From Flavobacterium soyangense (lineage in GTDB: Bacteria; Bacteroidota; Bacteroidia; Flavobacteriales; Flavobacteriaceae), in the NCBI RefSeq assembly GCF_015277675.1, contig NZ_JADHEC010000020.1:1-64000 (forward strand): a stretch of 64,000 nt of DNA, given 5' to 3'. Numbering within the stretch: position 1 is the stretch's first letter; every line of letters starts with the position of its first letter. This document shows positions 25,754 to 35,400 of this stretch, piece by piece. The notes under the pieces are model-generated. The model made no database searches and was not told the DNA's origin. It saw only the letters and a list, made by a program, of their open reading frames with translations. A program made the position numbers and the translations under genes.

Positions 25754-26812
25754 CTATTTAAAAATATTGATGGATTTATAATTCCGAGTAACAAAATCGA
25801 ACGCAGAGCTTAAAACATTACCCATAGATTTTGCTCTTTTAAAGTTAACATCATGAGTGTAATTAAACATTTCTAATTTTAGCTGTTCTATATGTTCCAC
25901 TGGAGCAATGACATCATTGCCCATAATTTGCAATAATTTTTTGATACGGTATTCCGCCGAAAAAATTCTTTTGGCTAAAACTGCTCTTTCTTCATCTTTA
26001 TATTGCTCTATTGAACTATTCTGAAGTTTATCTTTGACCAATTTTACCATTGGATAATTTTCCTTAAAAAATTGTGGTCGATACACTTTGAAATTTCCTT
26101 CGTAACATTGCTGGTCAAAATCGATAGGGCGAATTTTGTACACAACCTGATCAAAGTCATGACTTGGAACAATCACATAATTATAAGCTCTCATGTCTCC
26201 AAGTAATCGAATCATGCTGCGCTCATTGAACTTCACAAATTCTTTTGCAATTTGAGATTTTTCTGTTTCGGTACAATCCTTTAAAAGCTTATTAATAAAA
26301 ACATCTCCTGGAATTCCGATAATATGCTCTTCAATTAAAGTATCATTATAAACCAAAAAATTTATTTTATCAGGAGACAGAATATGCTCTAATTCAAGTC
26401 CATAAACTCTGGAAGCATCCGCTTTTTTTACATAAAAGTGAGTATAATTATCGTTTAGAATATTTCTAACTTTAATTCTAAAAGGTTTTGAGTTTCCAAA
26501 AGTACAGTAGTCGATTGAATCGACATTCAAAAATTTAATTATGTTTAAATTCCCATCAGAAAGCAAAAGAGAATAGATTTTTTTTAATACTAAATCTATT
26601 TCCATTCTTTCGTATTCATTATAATATACTCGAATCCATAATGTATCCTGATTTTGTTTATCATATACCGTTACAGAGCCCGAAAACCGCAATAAATCAT
26701 CATACGAAATTGCTACTTTGGATATACGGTCAAAACGCTCTAAATAATCTAATAATGAATTATTTATAGGATAAGTAGGTTTCTTAAAAACCATTATTGG
26801 TTCTTCGCTCAT
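25754..26812 (-). CDS. Uncharacterised protein with kinase-like motifs
   Basis: 352 aa, no family that I recognise. Several features read like an atypical phosphotransferase. There is a Lys pair in HFYVKKADASRVYGLELEHIL (129-130). A catalytic-loop-like LLGDMRAYNYVIV (Asp206, Asn211, spacing D-x4-N) is followed by IRPIDFDQ (Asp231, Asp233) as a metal-binding strand. No signal peptide or membrane helix. Single gene with its own strong promoter. The kinase-fold reading is inference from motif order only. Confidence 0.6.
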   Translation of the reverse strand: MSEEPIMVFKKPTYPINNSLLDYLERFDRISKVAISYDDLLRFSGSVTVYDKQNQDTLWIRVYYNEYERMEIDLVLKKIYSLLLSDGNLNIIKFLNVDSIDYCTFGNSKPFRIKVRNILNDNYTHFYVKKADASRVYGLELEHILSPDKINFLVYNDTLIEEHIIGIPGDVFINKLLKDCTETEKSQIAKEFVKFNERSMIRLLGDMRAYNYVIVPSHDFDQVVYKIRPIDFDQQCYEGNFKVYRPQFFKENYPMVKLVKDKLQNSSIEQYKDEERAVLAKRIFSAEYRIKKLLQIMGNDVIAPVEHIEQLKLEMFNYTHDVNFKRAKSMGNVLSSAFDFVTRNYKSINIFK

Positions 26813-26829
26813 TTTGAAAACATTTGATA

Positions 26830-26861
26830 CAAATTTACATTAATATCGTTTGTTAATTCAA
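26830..26861 (-). promoter_or_regulatory. Promoter of the kinase-like gene
   Basis: Minus-strand TTG (26859-26861), a 21-bp spacer and TAAATTTG (26830-26837), 18 bp from the ATG. Confidence 0.7.
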
Positions 26862-26963
26862 ACTTAAGCTATAAAATAACTACCTTTTTATTATTGAAAA
26901 ACCTGAATTCTCTATATCATTAAAGTCAATATTTAATAGTTTTTAAAAAACATTCATTTATAT

Positions 26964-26971
26964 TATATTTG
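26964..26971 (+). promoter_or_regulatory. -7 box of the T9SS cargo gene
   Basis: TATATTTG ends 7 bp before the ATG at 26979, implying a very short or absent leader. Confidence 0.55.
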
Positions 26972-26978
26972 TAATACT

Positions 26979-28826
26979 ATGAAATGGGAACAAACAATTA
27001 TATTTTTCGCATTTATATGTTGCAATACACTTATCGTATCTGCACAAAATATTACTGTTGATGACACTAAAACAGTCCAACAACTTGTCGAAAAATTGGT
27101 AAACAGTGCTTGCGCCAACTTCACTAATTTTTCCGTAAGTGGCGATATTTACACTTCTGGATATAATAGTTATGGCGAGTTTACTAAAAACGGAAGTAGC
27201 TTTCCTCTTGAAGATGGAATAGTCTTAAGCACTTGGAGTAGCAAAAATTCAATAGGGCCATTTGTTAGAAATCAAGGGCAAGGAAGCACTTCTTGGTTAG
27301 GCGATGCCGATTTAAATAAGGCATTAAACATTACCACTACTATCAATGCAACGTCTTTGGAGTTTGATTTCATACCCTTGACCAGTTTCTTGAGCTTTAA
27401 TTATATTTTTGCGTCAAATGAATATCAGGATGATTTTCCCTGTAGATTTTCTGATGGTTTTGCTTTTCTAATTAAAGAAAAAGGGGGTTCCGCAAATTAT
27501 CAAAACTTAGCTGTAATTCCAGCCTCAACAACTCCTGTATCTTCCACAAGCATTCACCAAGCAATAAGTTTTACAGACAGTTTTGGAAATTTAAAAAGTT
27601 GCCCTGCAAAAAATGAAAACTATTTTGGAAGCTCCAATACTTCACCAACCAATACCAGCCCAATAAACTACGCAGGACAAACTATTGTAATGAATGCACA
27701 AACCAATGTGGTAGTGGGAAAAACCTATCACATAAAATTGGTAATTTCCGACGATGTTACCAAAGATTATGACTCAGCAGTATTTTTGCAAGCAGGAAGC
27801 TTTTCTCCAAAAATAGACTTGGGTCCAGATCGATTAATTACAAATAATCCTATATGTTTTGGTGACAGATATACAATTGACACCCAATTATCACCCGCCT
27901 ATATTTATAAATGGTTTAAAGATAGCTCGCTTACTCCAATTTCTGGAGAAACATTCCCATCCTACAACGCAGTTGATTCAGGTACATACAAAGTAGAAGT
28001 AGATTTAGGTGCTGGATGTATCGCAACTGGAACAATTAAGATAGAATTTGCTCCCGAAATAAAACTTAACGATGCCACTTTAATAAAATGTGTCACTAAA
28101 TTATCTGATACTGCATTTTTTGATTTAACCAAAGCCGAAGCCACCATTAAAAATAACAATCCAAGCCTGGCTAAAATTGATTATTTTGAAACACAAACGG
28201 GAACTATTTTATCAAAACCAATCTTAAATCCTGTCTCTTTTCCCAAGACAACCTCAAACGATGTAACTGTATTTGCAAAACTGACAAGTAAAACTTATGG
28301 CTGTATCGAGACCGCTAAAATAACGTTAAAAACTATGGTAAGCACGCCATCAGCACTTCCTTTAACTCCTCCAGTTGTAAATGATTTTTCCGGTGATGGA
28401 AATTCAGTCCAATTAATCCCTCCAGATACCGGAGGTTCTTATGAATTTTCATTGGACGGAACCAATTACCAAGTTTCCCCTTTATTTACAAATTTAGCAA
28501 TTGGAAATTATACCGCCTACATTCGAGATTTAAACAATTGCGAATACTTAACGTATCTCGTGGACATTCTTGATTACCCCCAATTTTTTACCCCAAATGG
28601 TGATGGATACAACGATATTTGGAAAATTAAAATCTTTGATTTGTTTCCGAAGGCAACAATAACCATTTTTGACCGCTATGGTAAATTATTAAAGCAACTT
28701 GACTCAAAGAATTCCGGATGGGATGGAACCTACATTGGAAATGAAATGCCCGCCACAGATTACTGGTTCAATTTAAACTCTGGTGACGGAAAAATAATAA
28801 GAGGCCATTTTTCATTAAAAAGATAA
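26979..28826 (+). CDS. Choice-of-anchor L protein with T9SS type B sorting domain
   Basis: 615 aa secreted protein. Signal peptide at about 1-23 (ending VSAQ). Next comes a choice-of-anchor L domain (about 25-275) with SGYNSYGEF, GIVLSTW and FNYIFASNEYQDDFP. Ig-like or PKD-like linkers follow, and the C-terminal ~85 residues form the type B sorting domain (FTPNGDGYNDIWKI, ITIFDRYGKLL, GWDGTYIGN, DYWF). It should cross the outer membrane through the type IX system of gliding Bacteroidota. Function may be adhesion; not provable here. Confidence 0.9.
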   Translation: MKWEQTIIFFAFICCNTLIVSAQNITVDDTKTVQQLVEKLVNSACANFTNFSVSGDIYTSGYNSYGEFTKNGSSFPLEDGIVLSTWSSKNSIGPFVRNQGQGSTSWLGDADLNKALNITTTINATSLEFDFIPLTSFLSFNYIFASNEYQDDFPCRFSDGFAFLIKEKGGSANYQNLAVIPASTTPVSSTSIHQAISFTDSFGNLKSCPAKNENYFGSSNTSPTNTSPINYAGQTIVMNAQTNVVVGKTYHIKLVISDDVTKDYDSAVFLQAGSFSPKIDLGPDRLITNNPICFGDRYTIDTQLSPAYIYKWFKDSSLTPISGETFPSYNAVDSGTYKVEVDLGAGCIATGTIKIEFAPEIKLNDATLIKCVTKLSDTAFFDLTKAEATIKNNNPSLAKIDYFETQTGTILSKPILNPVSFPKTTSNDVTVFAKLTSKTYGCIETAKITLKTMVSTPSALPLTPPVVNDFSGDGNSVQLIPPDTGGSYEFSLDGTNYQVSPLFTNLAIGNYTAYIRDLNNCEYLTYLVDILDYPQFFTPNGDGYNDIWKIKIFDLFPKATITIFDRYGKLLKQLDSKNSGWDGTYIGNEMPATDYWFNLNSGDGKIIRGHFSLKR

Positions 28827-28960
28827 ATCATTTTTTTTTATAATTCATCTGTGTTCCTTAAAATTTGCTCAAAAATTCCTTTAAATCTTTTCCTTGTGGC
28901 TAAATTATTGAATCAGACCAGCTTTTTTCGGAATAAGTATTTACAGAACTAAAACGCATA

Positions 28961-28990
28961 AAAAAAGCCATTCTTCAGAATGGCTTTTTT
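28961..28990. terminator. Bidirectional terminator
   Basis: AAAAAAGCCATTC, loop TTCA, GAATGGCTTTTTT: a 13-bp stem with A-run and T-run, serving the T9SS gene from the left and typA from the right. Confidence 0.9.
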
Positions 28991-29006
28991 ATTATAAAAT
29001 ATAGAA

Positions 29007-30803
29007 TTAGATTTTAAATCTTTTTCTGTCTGTTTCTGTCAAATAAATTTTTCTCAAACGAATAGATTTTGGAGTTACCTCAACATATTCATCTTTTTGA
29101 ATGTACTCTAAAGCTTCTTCTAATGAGAAAATAATCGGAGGAATAATCCTTGCTTTTTCGTCATTTCCAGAAGAACGAACATTAGATTGTTTTTTCTCTT
29201 TAGTCACGTTCACACACATATCGTCTGCACGAGAATTTTCTCCAATTACTTGACCTTCATAGATTTCAGCATTTGGCTCAACGAAGAATTTACCACGATC
29301 TTGCAATTTATCGATAGAATAAGGAATTGCTTTTCCTTTTTCCATTGAGATTAATGAACCTTTGTTACGTCCAGAAATTTCTCCTTTATAAGGTTCATAT
29401 CCTATAAAACGATGTGCCATAATAGCCTCACCGGCTGTAGCAGTTAACAATTGATTTCGCAATCCAATAATTCCACGAGATGGAATATTGAATTTTACAA
29501 TCATACGGTCACCTTTAGTTTCCATAGAAAGCATTTCACCTTTTCGGATAGTAACAAATTCTACCGCTCTACCAGAAAGATTTTCCGGTAAGTCGATTGT
29601 TAATTCTTCAATTGGCTCACATTTTTTACCGTCAATTTCTTTGATAATAACTTGTGGTTGACCAATTTGCATTTCGTAACCTTCTCTTCTCATTGTTTCG
29701 ATAAGAACAGATAAGTGAAGTACACCACGACCAAAAACCATAAATTTATCGGCAGAATCAGTTTCACCTAACTTCATTGCTAAGTTTTTCTCTAATTCTT
29801 TTGTCAAACGTTCTCTAATATGGCGAGAAGTTACAAATTTACCTTCTTTACCGAAGAAAGGAGAGTCATTAATGGTGAACAACATACTCATTGTAGGCTC
29901 ATCAATAGAAATAGTTTGTAAAGCTTCCGGATTCTCAAAATCAGCGATTGTATCTCCAATTTCAAAACCTTCAACACCAACAATTGCACAAATATCTCCA
30001 GCAATAACTTCTTGCACTTTTTTACGACCTAATCCTTCAAAAGTGTGTAATTCTTTAATACGTGATTTTACGATTACACCCTCTCTTTTGCACAAAGAGA
30101 TTGGCATACCTTCTTTTAAAACACCTCTTTCAAGGCGACCAATAGCGATACGACCAGTAAATGCTGAGAAGTCTAATGAAGTAATCAACATTTGTGGAGT
30201 TCCTTCAGATACTTTTGGAGCTGGAACATTTTCAATAACCATATCTAACAATGCCTCAACATTATCAGTTACGTTTTCCCAATGATCAGACATCCAGTTA
30301 TTTTTGGCCGAGCCGTAAACTGTTGGAAAATCCAACTGCCACTCTTCTGCTCCTAATTCGAACATTAAATCGAAAACTTTTTCATGAACTTCTTCAGGAG
30401 TACAATTTTCTTTATCCACTTTATTAATAACAACACAAGGTTTCAAACCAAGATCAAGTGCTTTTTGCAGTACAAAACGTGTTTGTGGCATTGGCCCTTC
30501 GAAAGCATCTACTAATAGACAAACTCCGTCAGCCATATTAAGTACTCTTTCAACTTCTCCACCAAAATCAGCGTGACCAGGAGTGTCAATAATATTGATT
30601 TTTGTTCCTTTGTATACTACTGAAACATTTTTAGAAGTAATTGTAATCCCTCTTTCACGTTCCAAGTCGTTGTTATCAAGAATTAAGTCACCGGTATTTT
30701 CGTTGTCACGAAATAATTGACAGTGATACATGATTTTATCAACCAAAGTGGTTTTACCGTGATCGACGTGGGCAATAATTGCAATGTTTCTAATAGCTTC
30801 CAT
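29007..30803 (-). CDS. typA: Translational GTPase TypA/BipA
   Basis: 598 aa. Ribosome-associated GTPase related to EF-G and LepA, involved in 50S assembly and stress adaptation. G1 [11 protein letters not shown]3 DTPGHADF and G4 NKVDKE are intact. Domain II, domain III and the TypA-specific C-terminal domain follow ([28 protein letters not shown]). The frame is open to 30896, but the start at 30803 ([16 protein letters not shown]) gives the family N-terminus and lies downstream of the promoter. Confidence 0.97.
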   Translation of the reverse strand: MEAIRNIAIIAHVDHGKTTLVDKIMYHCQLFRDNENTGDLILDNNDLERERGITITSKNVSVVYKGTKINIIDTPGHADFGGEVERVLNMADGVCLLVDAFEGPMPQTRFVLQKALDLGLKPCVVINKVDKENCTPEEVHEKVFDLMFELGAEEWQLDFPTVYGSAKNNWMSDHWENVTDNVEALLDMVIENVPAPKVSEGTPQMLITSLDFSAFTGRIAIGRLERGVLKEGMPISLCKREGVIVKSRIKELHTFEGLGRKKVQEVIAGDICAIVGVEGFEIGDTIADFENPEALQTISIDEPTMSMLFTINDSPFFGKEGKFVTSRHIRERLTKELEKNLAMKLGETDSADKFMVFGRGVLHLSVLIETMRREGYEMQIGQPQVIIKEIDGKKCEPIEELTIDLPENLSGRAVEFVTIRKGEMLSMETKGDRMIVKFNIPSRGIIGLRNQLLTATAGEAIMAHRFIGYEPYKGEISGRNKGSLISMEKGKAIPYSIDKLQDRGKFFVEPNAEIYEGQVIGENSRADDMCVNVTKEKKQSNVRSSGNDEKARIIPPIIFSLEEALEYIQKDEYVEVTPKSIRLRKIYLTETDRKRFKI

Positions 30804-30822
30804 CTGATTTTTTTTAAGGTTG

Positions 30823-30830
30823 CAAAGGTA
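30823..30830 (-). promoter_or_regulatory. -7 box of typA
   Basis: Minus-strand TACCTTTG, 19 bp from the chosen ATG; this supports the 30803 start. No clear TTG. Confidence 0.5.
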
Positions 30831-30951
30831 CACTTTATTTTCATATAAAAAATCTTTATGTAATTGTTTGCAATTTGTTAACAAAATAGCATTCATGAAA
30901 TTTTACAAAATAAGTTTTAATTGATTTTTATTAATTACCTAATAATTTAAT

Positions 30952-30959
30952 TATATTTG
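30952..30959 (+). promoter_or_regulatory. -7 box of the PAS kinase gene
   Basis: TATATTTG ends 4 bp before the ATG at 30964, so the transcript is probably leaderless. Confidence 0.55.
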
Positions 30960-30963
30960 AATA

Positions 30964-32673
30964 ATGAAAAACAAGACCAATCAAATAACCATAATTTATA
31001 TACTTGTATCCATATTTTTGGCGGTTATTTATCGTGAAGTATTAAAACACATTCCACCGGTACATCATCATTCATTCAGCTTTATAAATAACGCCATATT
31101 TATACTACTTTCCGGAATAATTCTTAAATATTTTTTAAACAAAAATGACATCAAAAATTCTGAAATTTTTAAAAAGTTAAAGAATACAAATAATGAAATT
31201 AAGGAGTCAAATGAAAGGTATGATATTGTATCAAAAGCAACGAGCGATACCATTTGGGACTGGAAAATTCAGGAAGACAGAATGACCTGGAACAAGGGAA
31301 TAGAAAATGTTTTTGGTTATAAACAAGATCAGGTAGGGGAAAGTTCAAAATGGTGGTTTGATAATATTCATCCTGAGGACAGTATCAAAATGTCAATAAA
31401 ACTATATTCTTTTATAGAACAAAAAACAGAAAAATGGCAAGATCAATATCGATTTAAATGCGCCGATGGTTCTTATAAATATGTTCTAGATAGGGGATTT
31501 ATCTTAAAGGATGAAAATGGTAAATCCTTGAGAATGATTGGAGCAATCCAAGATATAACTAAACAGAAAGAAGAAGAACAACGACTTAAGCTCTTAGAAA
31601 CCGTAATTACTCACACCAAAGATTCTGTGATTATTACTGAAGCCGATTTAAATGAGGGAAAAATACCTAATATTGTATATGTAAATCCAGCATTTACAGT
31701 TACTTCAGGATACAATTCTGATGAAATTATAGGAAAATCACCAAATATTTTTAAGGGTCCAAATTCTGATAGCCTTGAATATAAAAAACTAATTGACGCC
31801 ATAAAAAACAAAGAAGAATGTCAAGTAGAAACTCTTAGTTACAAAAAAAACAAAGATGAATATTGGGTAAACTTCTCAATGTTGCCTGTTTCTGATTCAG
31901 ACGGAGAATTATCGCATTGGGTTTCGATACAAAGAGACATTTCAGAAGATAAAAAACAAGAAGTTGAAAAAGAGCAGCTAATCAAGGAACTAACTCAAAA
32001 CAATAAAGATTTACAACAATTTTCCTATATTACTTCACACAATCTTAGAGCACCATTATCAAACTTAACTGGGCTACTGAATTTAATTAATGATATTCCC
32101 ATAAAAAATCCAGAACTAAAAGAAATTTTGGATGGGTTCAATAAATCTACTCATTTATTAAACGACACAATTAATGACTTGGTAAAAGTAATAATCATTA
32201 AAGACAATCCTTCAATTGAAAAGGAGAATCTGATGCTAAAAGACATTTTTGAAGACGTTTTTAGTCAACTTGAGTTTCTAATTGGCACACACAAACCCAT
32301 AATAAAATTTGATTTTGAACAAGTTTCATTTTTAAACACAAACAAGTCTTATTTAGAGAGTATTTTATTAAACCTATTGACAAATGCCATAAAATACAAA
32401 TCTGAAACCCGAAAATTAAAAATAAATATAACAGCCAAGCAATTAGATCACGATGTTGTATTGATTTTTAAAGATAATGGAATTGGTATCGACTTGGAAA
32501 GGAATAGAGATAAAATTTTTGGCCTTTATCAAAGATTTCATGATTATCCTGACAGCAAAGGATTAGGGTTATATCTTGTAAAATCCCAAGTGGAAACAAT
32601 GGGAGGAACTATTGGTATAGAAAGTAAAGTTGATATTGGAACTACATTTACATTAACGTTTAAAAATAGATAA
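30964..32673 (+). CDS. PAS-domain sensor histidine kinase
   Basis: 569 aa. Two N-terminal membrane helices (about 8-26 and 42-60), then a PAS domain (about 80-200; ATSDTIWDWKIQEDRMTWN and RMIGAIQDITKQ). A second PAS/PAC follows (about 205-325; VYVNPAFTVTSGYNSDEIIGK). Next come HisKA with the phosphoacceptor in SYITSHNLRAPLSNL and HATPase (LLNLLTNAIKYK, DNGIGID, GLGLYLVKSQ). Membrane sensor with cytoplasmic PAS inputs; signal unknown. Followed after 1 bp by its likely partner regulator. Confidence 0.93.
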   Translation: MKNKTNQITIIYILVSIFLAVIYREVLKHIPPVHHHSFSFINNAIFILLSGIILKYFLNKNDIKNSEIFKKLKNTNNEIKESNERYDIVSKATSDTIWDWKIQEDRMTWNKGIENVFGYKQDQVGESSKWWFDNIHPEDSIKMSIKLYSFIEQKTEKWQDQYRFKCADGSYKYVLDRGFILKDENGKSLRMIGAIQDITKQKEEEQRLKLLETVITHTKDSVIITEADLNEGKIPNIVYVNPAFTVTSGYNSDEIIGKSPNIFKGPNSDSLEYKKLIDAIKNKEECQVETLSYKKNKDEYWVNFSMLPVSDSDGELSHWVSIQRDISEDKKQEVEKEQLIKELTQNNKDLQQFSYITSHNLRAPLSNLTGLLNLINDIPIKNPELKEILDGFNKSTHLLNDTINDLVKVIIIKDNPSIEKENLMLKDIFEDVFSQLEFLIGTHKPIIKFDFEQVSFLNTNKSYLESILLNLLTNAIKYKSETRKLKINITAKQLDHDVVLIFKDNGIGIDLERNRDKIFGLYQRFHDYPDSKGLGLYLVKSQVETMGGTIGIESKVDIGTTFTLTFKNR

Positions 32674-32674
32674 A

Positions 32675-33082
32675 ATGTTAGAAACAGTTTTATGCATTGA
32701 TGACGACCCCATAACTCTTATGTTATGCAAAATGGTCATTACCAAGGCGTCGTTTTCAAAAGAAATAGCTACAGCCAAAAACGGAGAAGAAGCTCTTAAA
32801 TACTTCAATACACTCAATCAAACTAATTCTGATTATGAATTAAAAAAACATCCTCAATTAATCTTTTTAGATTTAAATATGCCAGTAATGGGAGGCTGGG
32901 ATTTTTTGGAAAGTTTTAGTACCACAGAGTATTCTGATTATAATAAAATAAAAGTTATCATTCTTTCCTCAACAATTGATCCGGAAGATTTAGAAAAATC
33001 AAAAAAATATCCAATGGTAATCGATTTTTTATCAAAACCCATTTCTAAAGAAATGCTTGAATACTTAAAAGATAAAATTTAA
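32675..33082 (+). CDS. Single-domain response regulator
   Basis: 135 aa, receiver domain only. Acidic pocket CIDDDPI (8-13), phosphoacceptor Asp66 in LIFLDLNMPVMGG, switch Ser/Thr in VIILSSTI and the conserved Lys in DFLSKPIS. No output domain, so it would act by protein contact like CheY or Spo0F. The start lies 1 nt after the kinase stop, so the pair is co-translated. Confidence 0.92.
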   Translation: MLETVLCIDDDPITLMLCKMVITKASFSKEIATAKNGEEALKYFNTLNQTNSDYELKKHPQLIFLDLNMPVMGGWDFLESFSTTEYSDYNKIKVIILSSTIDPEDLEKSKKYPMVIDFLSKPISKEMLEYLKDKI

Positions 33083-33100
33083 TACTTGACTAGCCCATAA

Positions 33101-33127
33101 AAAAAGCCCTGCAATGCAGGGCTTTAT
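33101..33127. terminator. Terminator between regulator and rpsT
   Basis: AAAAAGCCCTGCA and TGCAGGGCTTTA form a strong GC-rich hairpin between convergent genes. Confidence 0.85.
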
Positions 33128-33151
33128 ATATAATAACAAAATTGTAAATTA

Positions 33152-33403
33152 TTACAATTTAGCTACGTGCTTCGTTAATTTAGATTTTAAATTAGACGCT
33201 TTGTTATCATGAATAATGTTCTTTTTAGCTAATTTATCAATCATAGATATTACGCTTGACAATTTAGAAGTAGCATCAACTTTATCAGTAGCTATTCTTA
33301 ATGCTTTAATTGCATTACGAGTAGTTTTATGTTGATATCTGTTTAGAACTCTTCTTTTTTCGTTACTTCTTATTCTCTTTAAAGCGGACTTGTGATTTGC
33401 CAT
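33152..33403 (-). CDS. rpsT: 30S ribosomal protein S20
   Basis: 83 aa. Basic protein starting ANHKSALKRIRSNEKRR, with KTTRNAIKALRIATD and a Lys-rich C-terminus, all typical of bS20, which binds the 5' and 3' minor regions of 16S rRNA. Downstream of the two tRNA-Glu genes on the same strand (about 150 bp gap). Confidence 0.97.
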   Translation of the reverse strand: MANHKSALKRIRSNEKRRVLNRYQHKTTRNAIKALRIATDKVDATSKLSSVISMIDKLAKKNIIHDNKASNLKSKLTKHVAKL

Positions 33404-33550
33404 TTTTTTTTATTTTTTAATTGTTATAAACTATCAGTTAAAAAAGAAAAACCTCCCACAATTGTTTTCACAACCACTTTGGTTTTAACTAATAAAATAA
33501 AAACAAGAGACACTAATCTTTATTTTATAAAACTTATTTACAACTAATTG

Positions 33551-33622
33551 TAGTCCGTGGGAGAATCGAACTCCCATTTCTTGGATGAAAACCAAGTGTC
33601 CTAACCGGTAGACGAACGGACC
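33551..33622 (-). tRNA. tRNA-Glu (TTC)
   Basis: 72-nt tRNA. Acceptor GGTCCGT pairs with ACGGACT (first pair G:U). The anticodon stem CTTGG/CCAAG encloses TTTTCAT with anticodon TTC, and the T-arm is GGGAGTTCGATTCTCCC. CCA is not encoded. Second of a tandem pair. Confidence 0.95.
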
Positions 33623-33669
33623 ATTATTCTTCTACGTTACTAATTATTATCTCAAATCAATGAGTTTTG

Positions 33670-33741
33670 TAGTCCCTAGGGGAATCGAACCCCTCTTACC
33701 AGGATGAAAACCTGGCGTCCTAACCGATAGACGAAGGGACC
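33670..33741 (-). tRNA. tRNA-Glu (TTC)
   Basis: 72-nt tRNA. Acceptor GGTCCCT pairs with AGGGACT. The anticodon stem CCAGG/CCTGG encloses TTTTCAT (anticodon TTC), and the T-arm is GGGGTTCGATTCCCC. It differs from its neighbour mainly in stem pairs. First of the pair, 14 bp from a probable start site. Confidence 0.95.
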
Positions 33742-33761
33742 ATCCTTCTGTAATGCGGATG

Positions 33762-33791
33762 CAAAAATACAACTATTTTTTATTCGCACAA
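33762..33791 (-). promoter_or_regulatory. tRNA-Glu operon promoter
   Basis: Minus-strand TTG (33789-33791), a 19-bp spacer and TATTTTTG (33762-33769): the best-matching Bacteroidota promoter in the window, 21 bp from the first tRNA. Confidence 0.8.
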
Positions 33792-33819
33792 TAGCAGATG
33801 TATATTTTTTTTATTTTTT

Positions 33820-35298
33820 TCAATATGCCTTAGCAAACAAGACTCTTCCGGATGAAGCATTACCAGTAAACACACAGCTTCCAGACTCTTCAACCCTATC
33901 TAAAGGAATACATCTAATGGTTGCTTTTGTCAAATTTTTAATTTCTTCTTCGGTTGCAGCTGTTCCGTCCCAATGTGCAGAAACAAACCCTCCTTTGCCA
34001 TCAAGAACCTCTTTAAACTCCTCAAAACTATTCACTTCTGTAATATGGGTATCGCGATAATCTAAAGCTTTATTGAATAAATCGGTTTGAATTTGTTCCA
34101 ATAGATTTTTAATATAAATCGCAATTCCATCCTTAGAAACAATCTCTTTAGACAAATTATCGCGTCTTGCAACCTCAAAAGTTCCATTTTCTATATCCTT
34201 TGGCCCTACTGCAATTCGAACAGGAACACCTTTTAATTCCCATTCAGCAAACTTAAACCCTGGTTTTTGAGTTGTTCTATTATCAAATTTCACAGAAATA
34301 TTAAGTTTTTTTAATTCCGTTGTTAATCCATTCACGACAACAGAGATTTCTTCTAATTGTTCCTCTGTTTTATAAATAGGAACAATAACCACTTGAATAG
34401 GTGCCAAAGACGGAGGCAAAACTAATCCTTTATCATCTGAGTGAGTCATAACCAATGCACCCATTAATCTGGTGGAAACTCCCCAAGAAGTCCCCCAAAC
34501 ATATTCCTGTTTCCCTTCGGCATTGGCAAATTTCACATCAAAAGCTTTTGCGAAATTTTGCCCTAAAAAGTGTGAAGTTCCAGCTTGCAATGCTTTGCCA
34601 TCCTGCATTAAGGCTTCGATGCAATACGTTTCATCAGCTCCTGCAAAACGTTCGGTTTCAGTTTTTAAACCCTTAATAACTGGAATTGCCATAAAATTCT
34701 CGGCAAAATCAGCATATACATTCATCATCTTTTCAGATTCCTCAATAGCTTCACTTCTTGTAGCGTGAGCCGTGTGACCTTCTTGCCATAGAAACTCAGC
34801 CGTTCTAAGAAACAATCGTGTTCTCATTTCCCATCGAACAACATTTGCCCATTGGTTAATTAATAAAGGTAAATCTCTATAGGATTGAACCCATCCTTTA
34901 TAAGTGGACCAAATTATGGCTTCGCTTGTAGGACGAACAATTAATTCTTCTTCTAATTTTGCATTAGGATCTACCATTAATTTTCCCGGATTTACAGGGT
35001 CATTTTTTAATCTATAATGAGTAACAATAGCACATTCTTTAGCGAAGCCTTCTGCATTTTTTTCTTCGGCTTCAAACATACTTTTTGGAACAAACAAAGG
35101 GAAATAGGCATTTTGATGCCCTGTCTCTTTAAACATTTTGTCTAATTCTGCTTGCATTTTTTCCCAAATTGCATAGCCGTAAGGTTTGATAACCATACAT
35201 CCTCTAACTCCTGAATTTTCGGCTAAATCGGCTTTTACAACCAGCTCGTTATACCATTTTGAATAATCTTCTTCTCGTGTGGTTAGGTTCTTGCTCAT
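33820..35298 (-). CDS. proS: Prolyl-tRNA synthetase (type without editing insertion)
   Basis: 492 aa, the short archaeal/eukaryotic-type ProRS used in Bacteroidota. Class II core: motif 2 ([33 protein letters not shown]), [13 protein letters not shown], [14 protein letters not shown] [17 protein letters not shown], anticodon-binding domain from about residue 290, and the C-terminal zinc-like tail ending GRVLFAKAY. Charges tRNA-Pro. Located upstream of the tRNA-Glu pair on the same strand. Confidence 0.96.
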   Translation of the reverse strand: MSKNLTTREEDYSKWYNELVVKADLAENSGVRGCMVIKPYGYAIWEKMQAELDKMFKETGHQNAYFPLFVPKSMFEAEEKNAEGFAKECAIVTHYRLKNDPVNPGKLMVDPNAKLEEELIVRPTSEAIIWSTYKGWVQSYRDLPLLINQWANVVRWEMRTRLFLRTAEFLWQEGHTAHATRSEAIEESEKMMNVYADFAENFMAIPVIKGLKTETERFAGADETYCIEALMQDGKALQAGTSHFLGQNFAKAFDVKFANAEGKQEYVWGTSWGVSTRLMGALVMTHSDDKGLVLPPSLAPIQVVIVPIYKTEEQLEEISVVVNGLTTELKKLNISVKFDNRTTQKPGFKFAEWELKGVPVRIAVGPKDIENGTFEVARRDNLSKEIVSKDGIAIYIKNLLEQIQTDLFNKALDYRDTHITEVNSFEEFKEVLDGKGGFVSAHWDGTAATEEEIKNLTKATIRCIPLDRVEESGSCVFTGNASSGRVLFAKAY

Positions 35299-35361
35299 AT
35301 TGAATAGTTTGGCACAAATTTTGTTTTGATAATTTTAACTAAATAGTTCCGCAAAACTAAC

Positions 35362-35369
35362 TATTTTTG
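35362..35369 (+). promoter_or_regulatory. -7 box of the YGYGYP lipoprotein gene
   Basis: TATTTTTG, 31 bp before the ATG at 35401. Confidence 0.45.
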
Positions 35370-35400
35370 TAATGTGCAACAATAAAAAATCCTATTGAAT

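Noticed and set aside
28840..28910. Sequence resembling degraded flanks of IVS or GxxExxY-type elements (CATCTGTG ... CTTGTGGC)
   Set aside because: Similarity to the 13337 arms is only a few short words; no gene or matching arms are present, so it could be chance.
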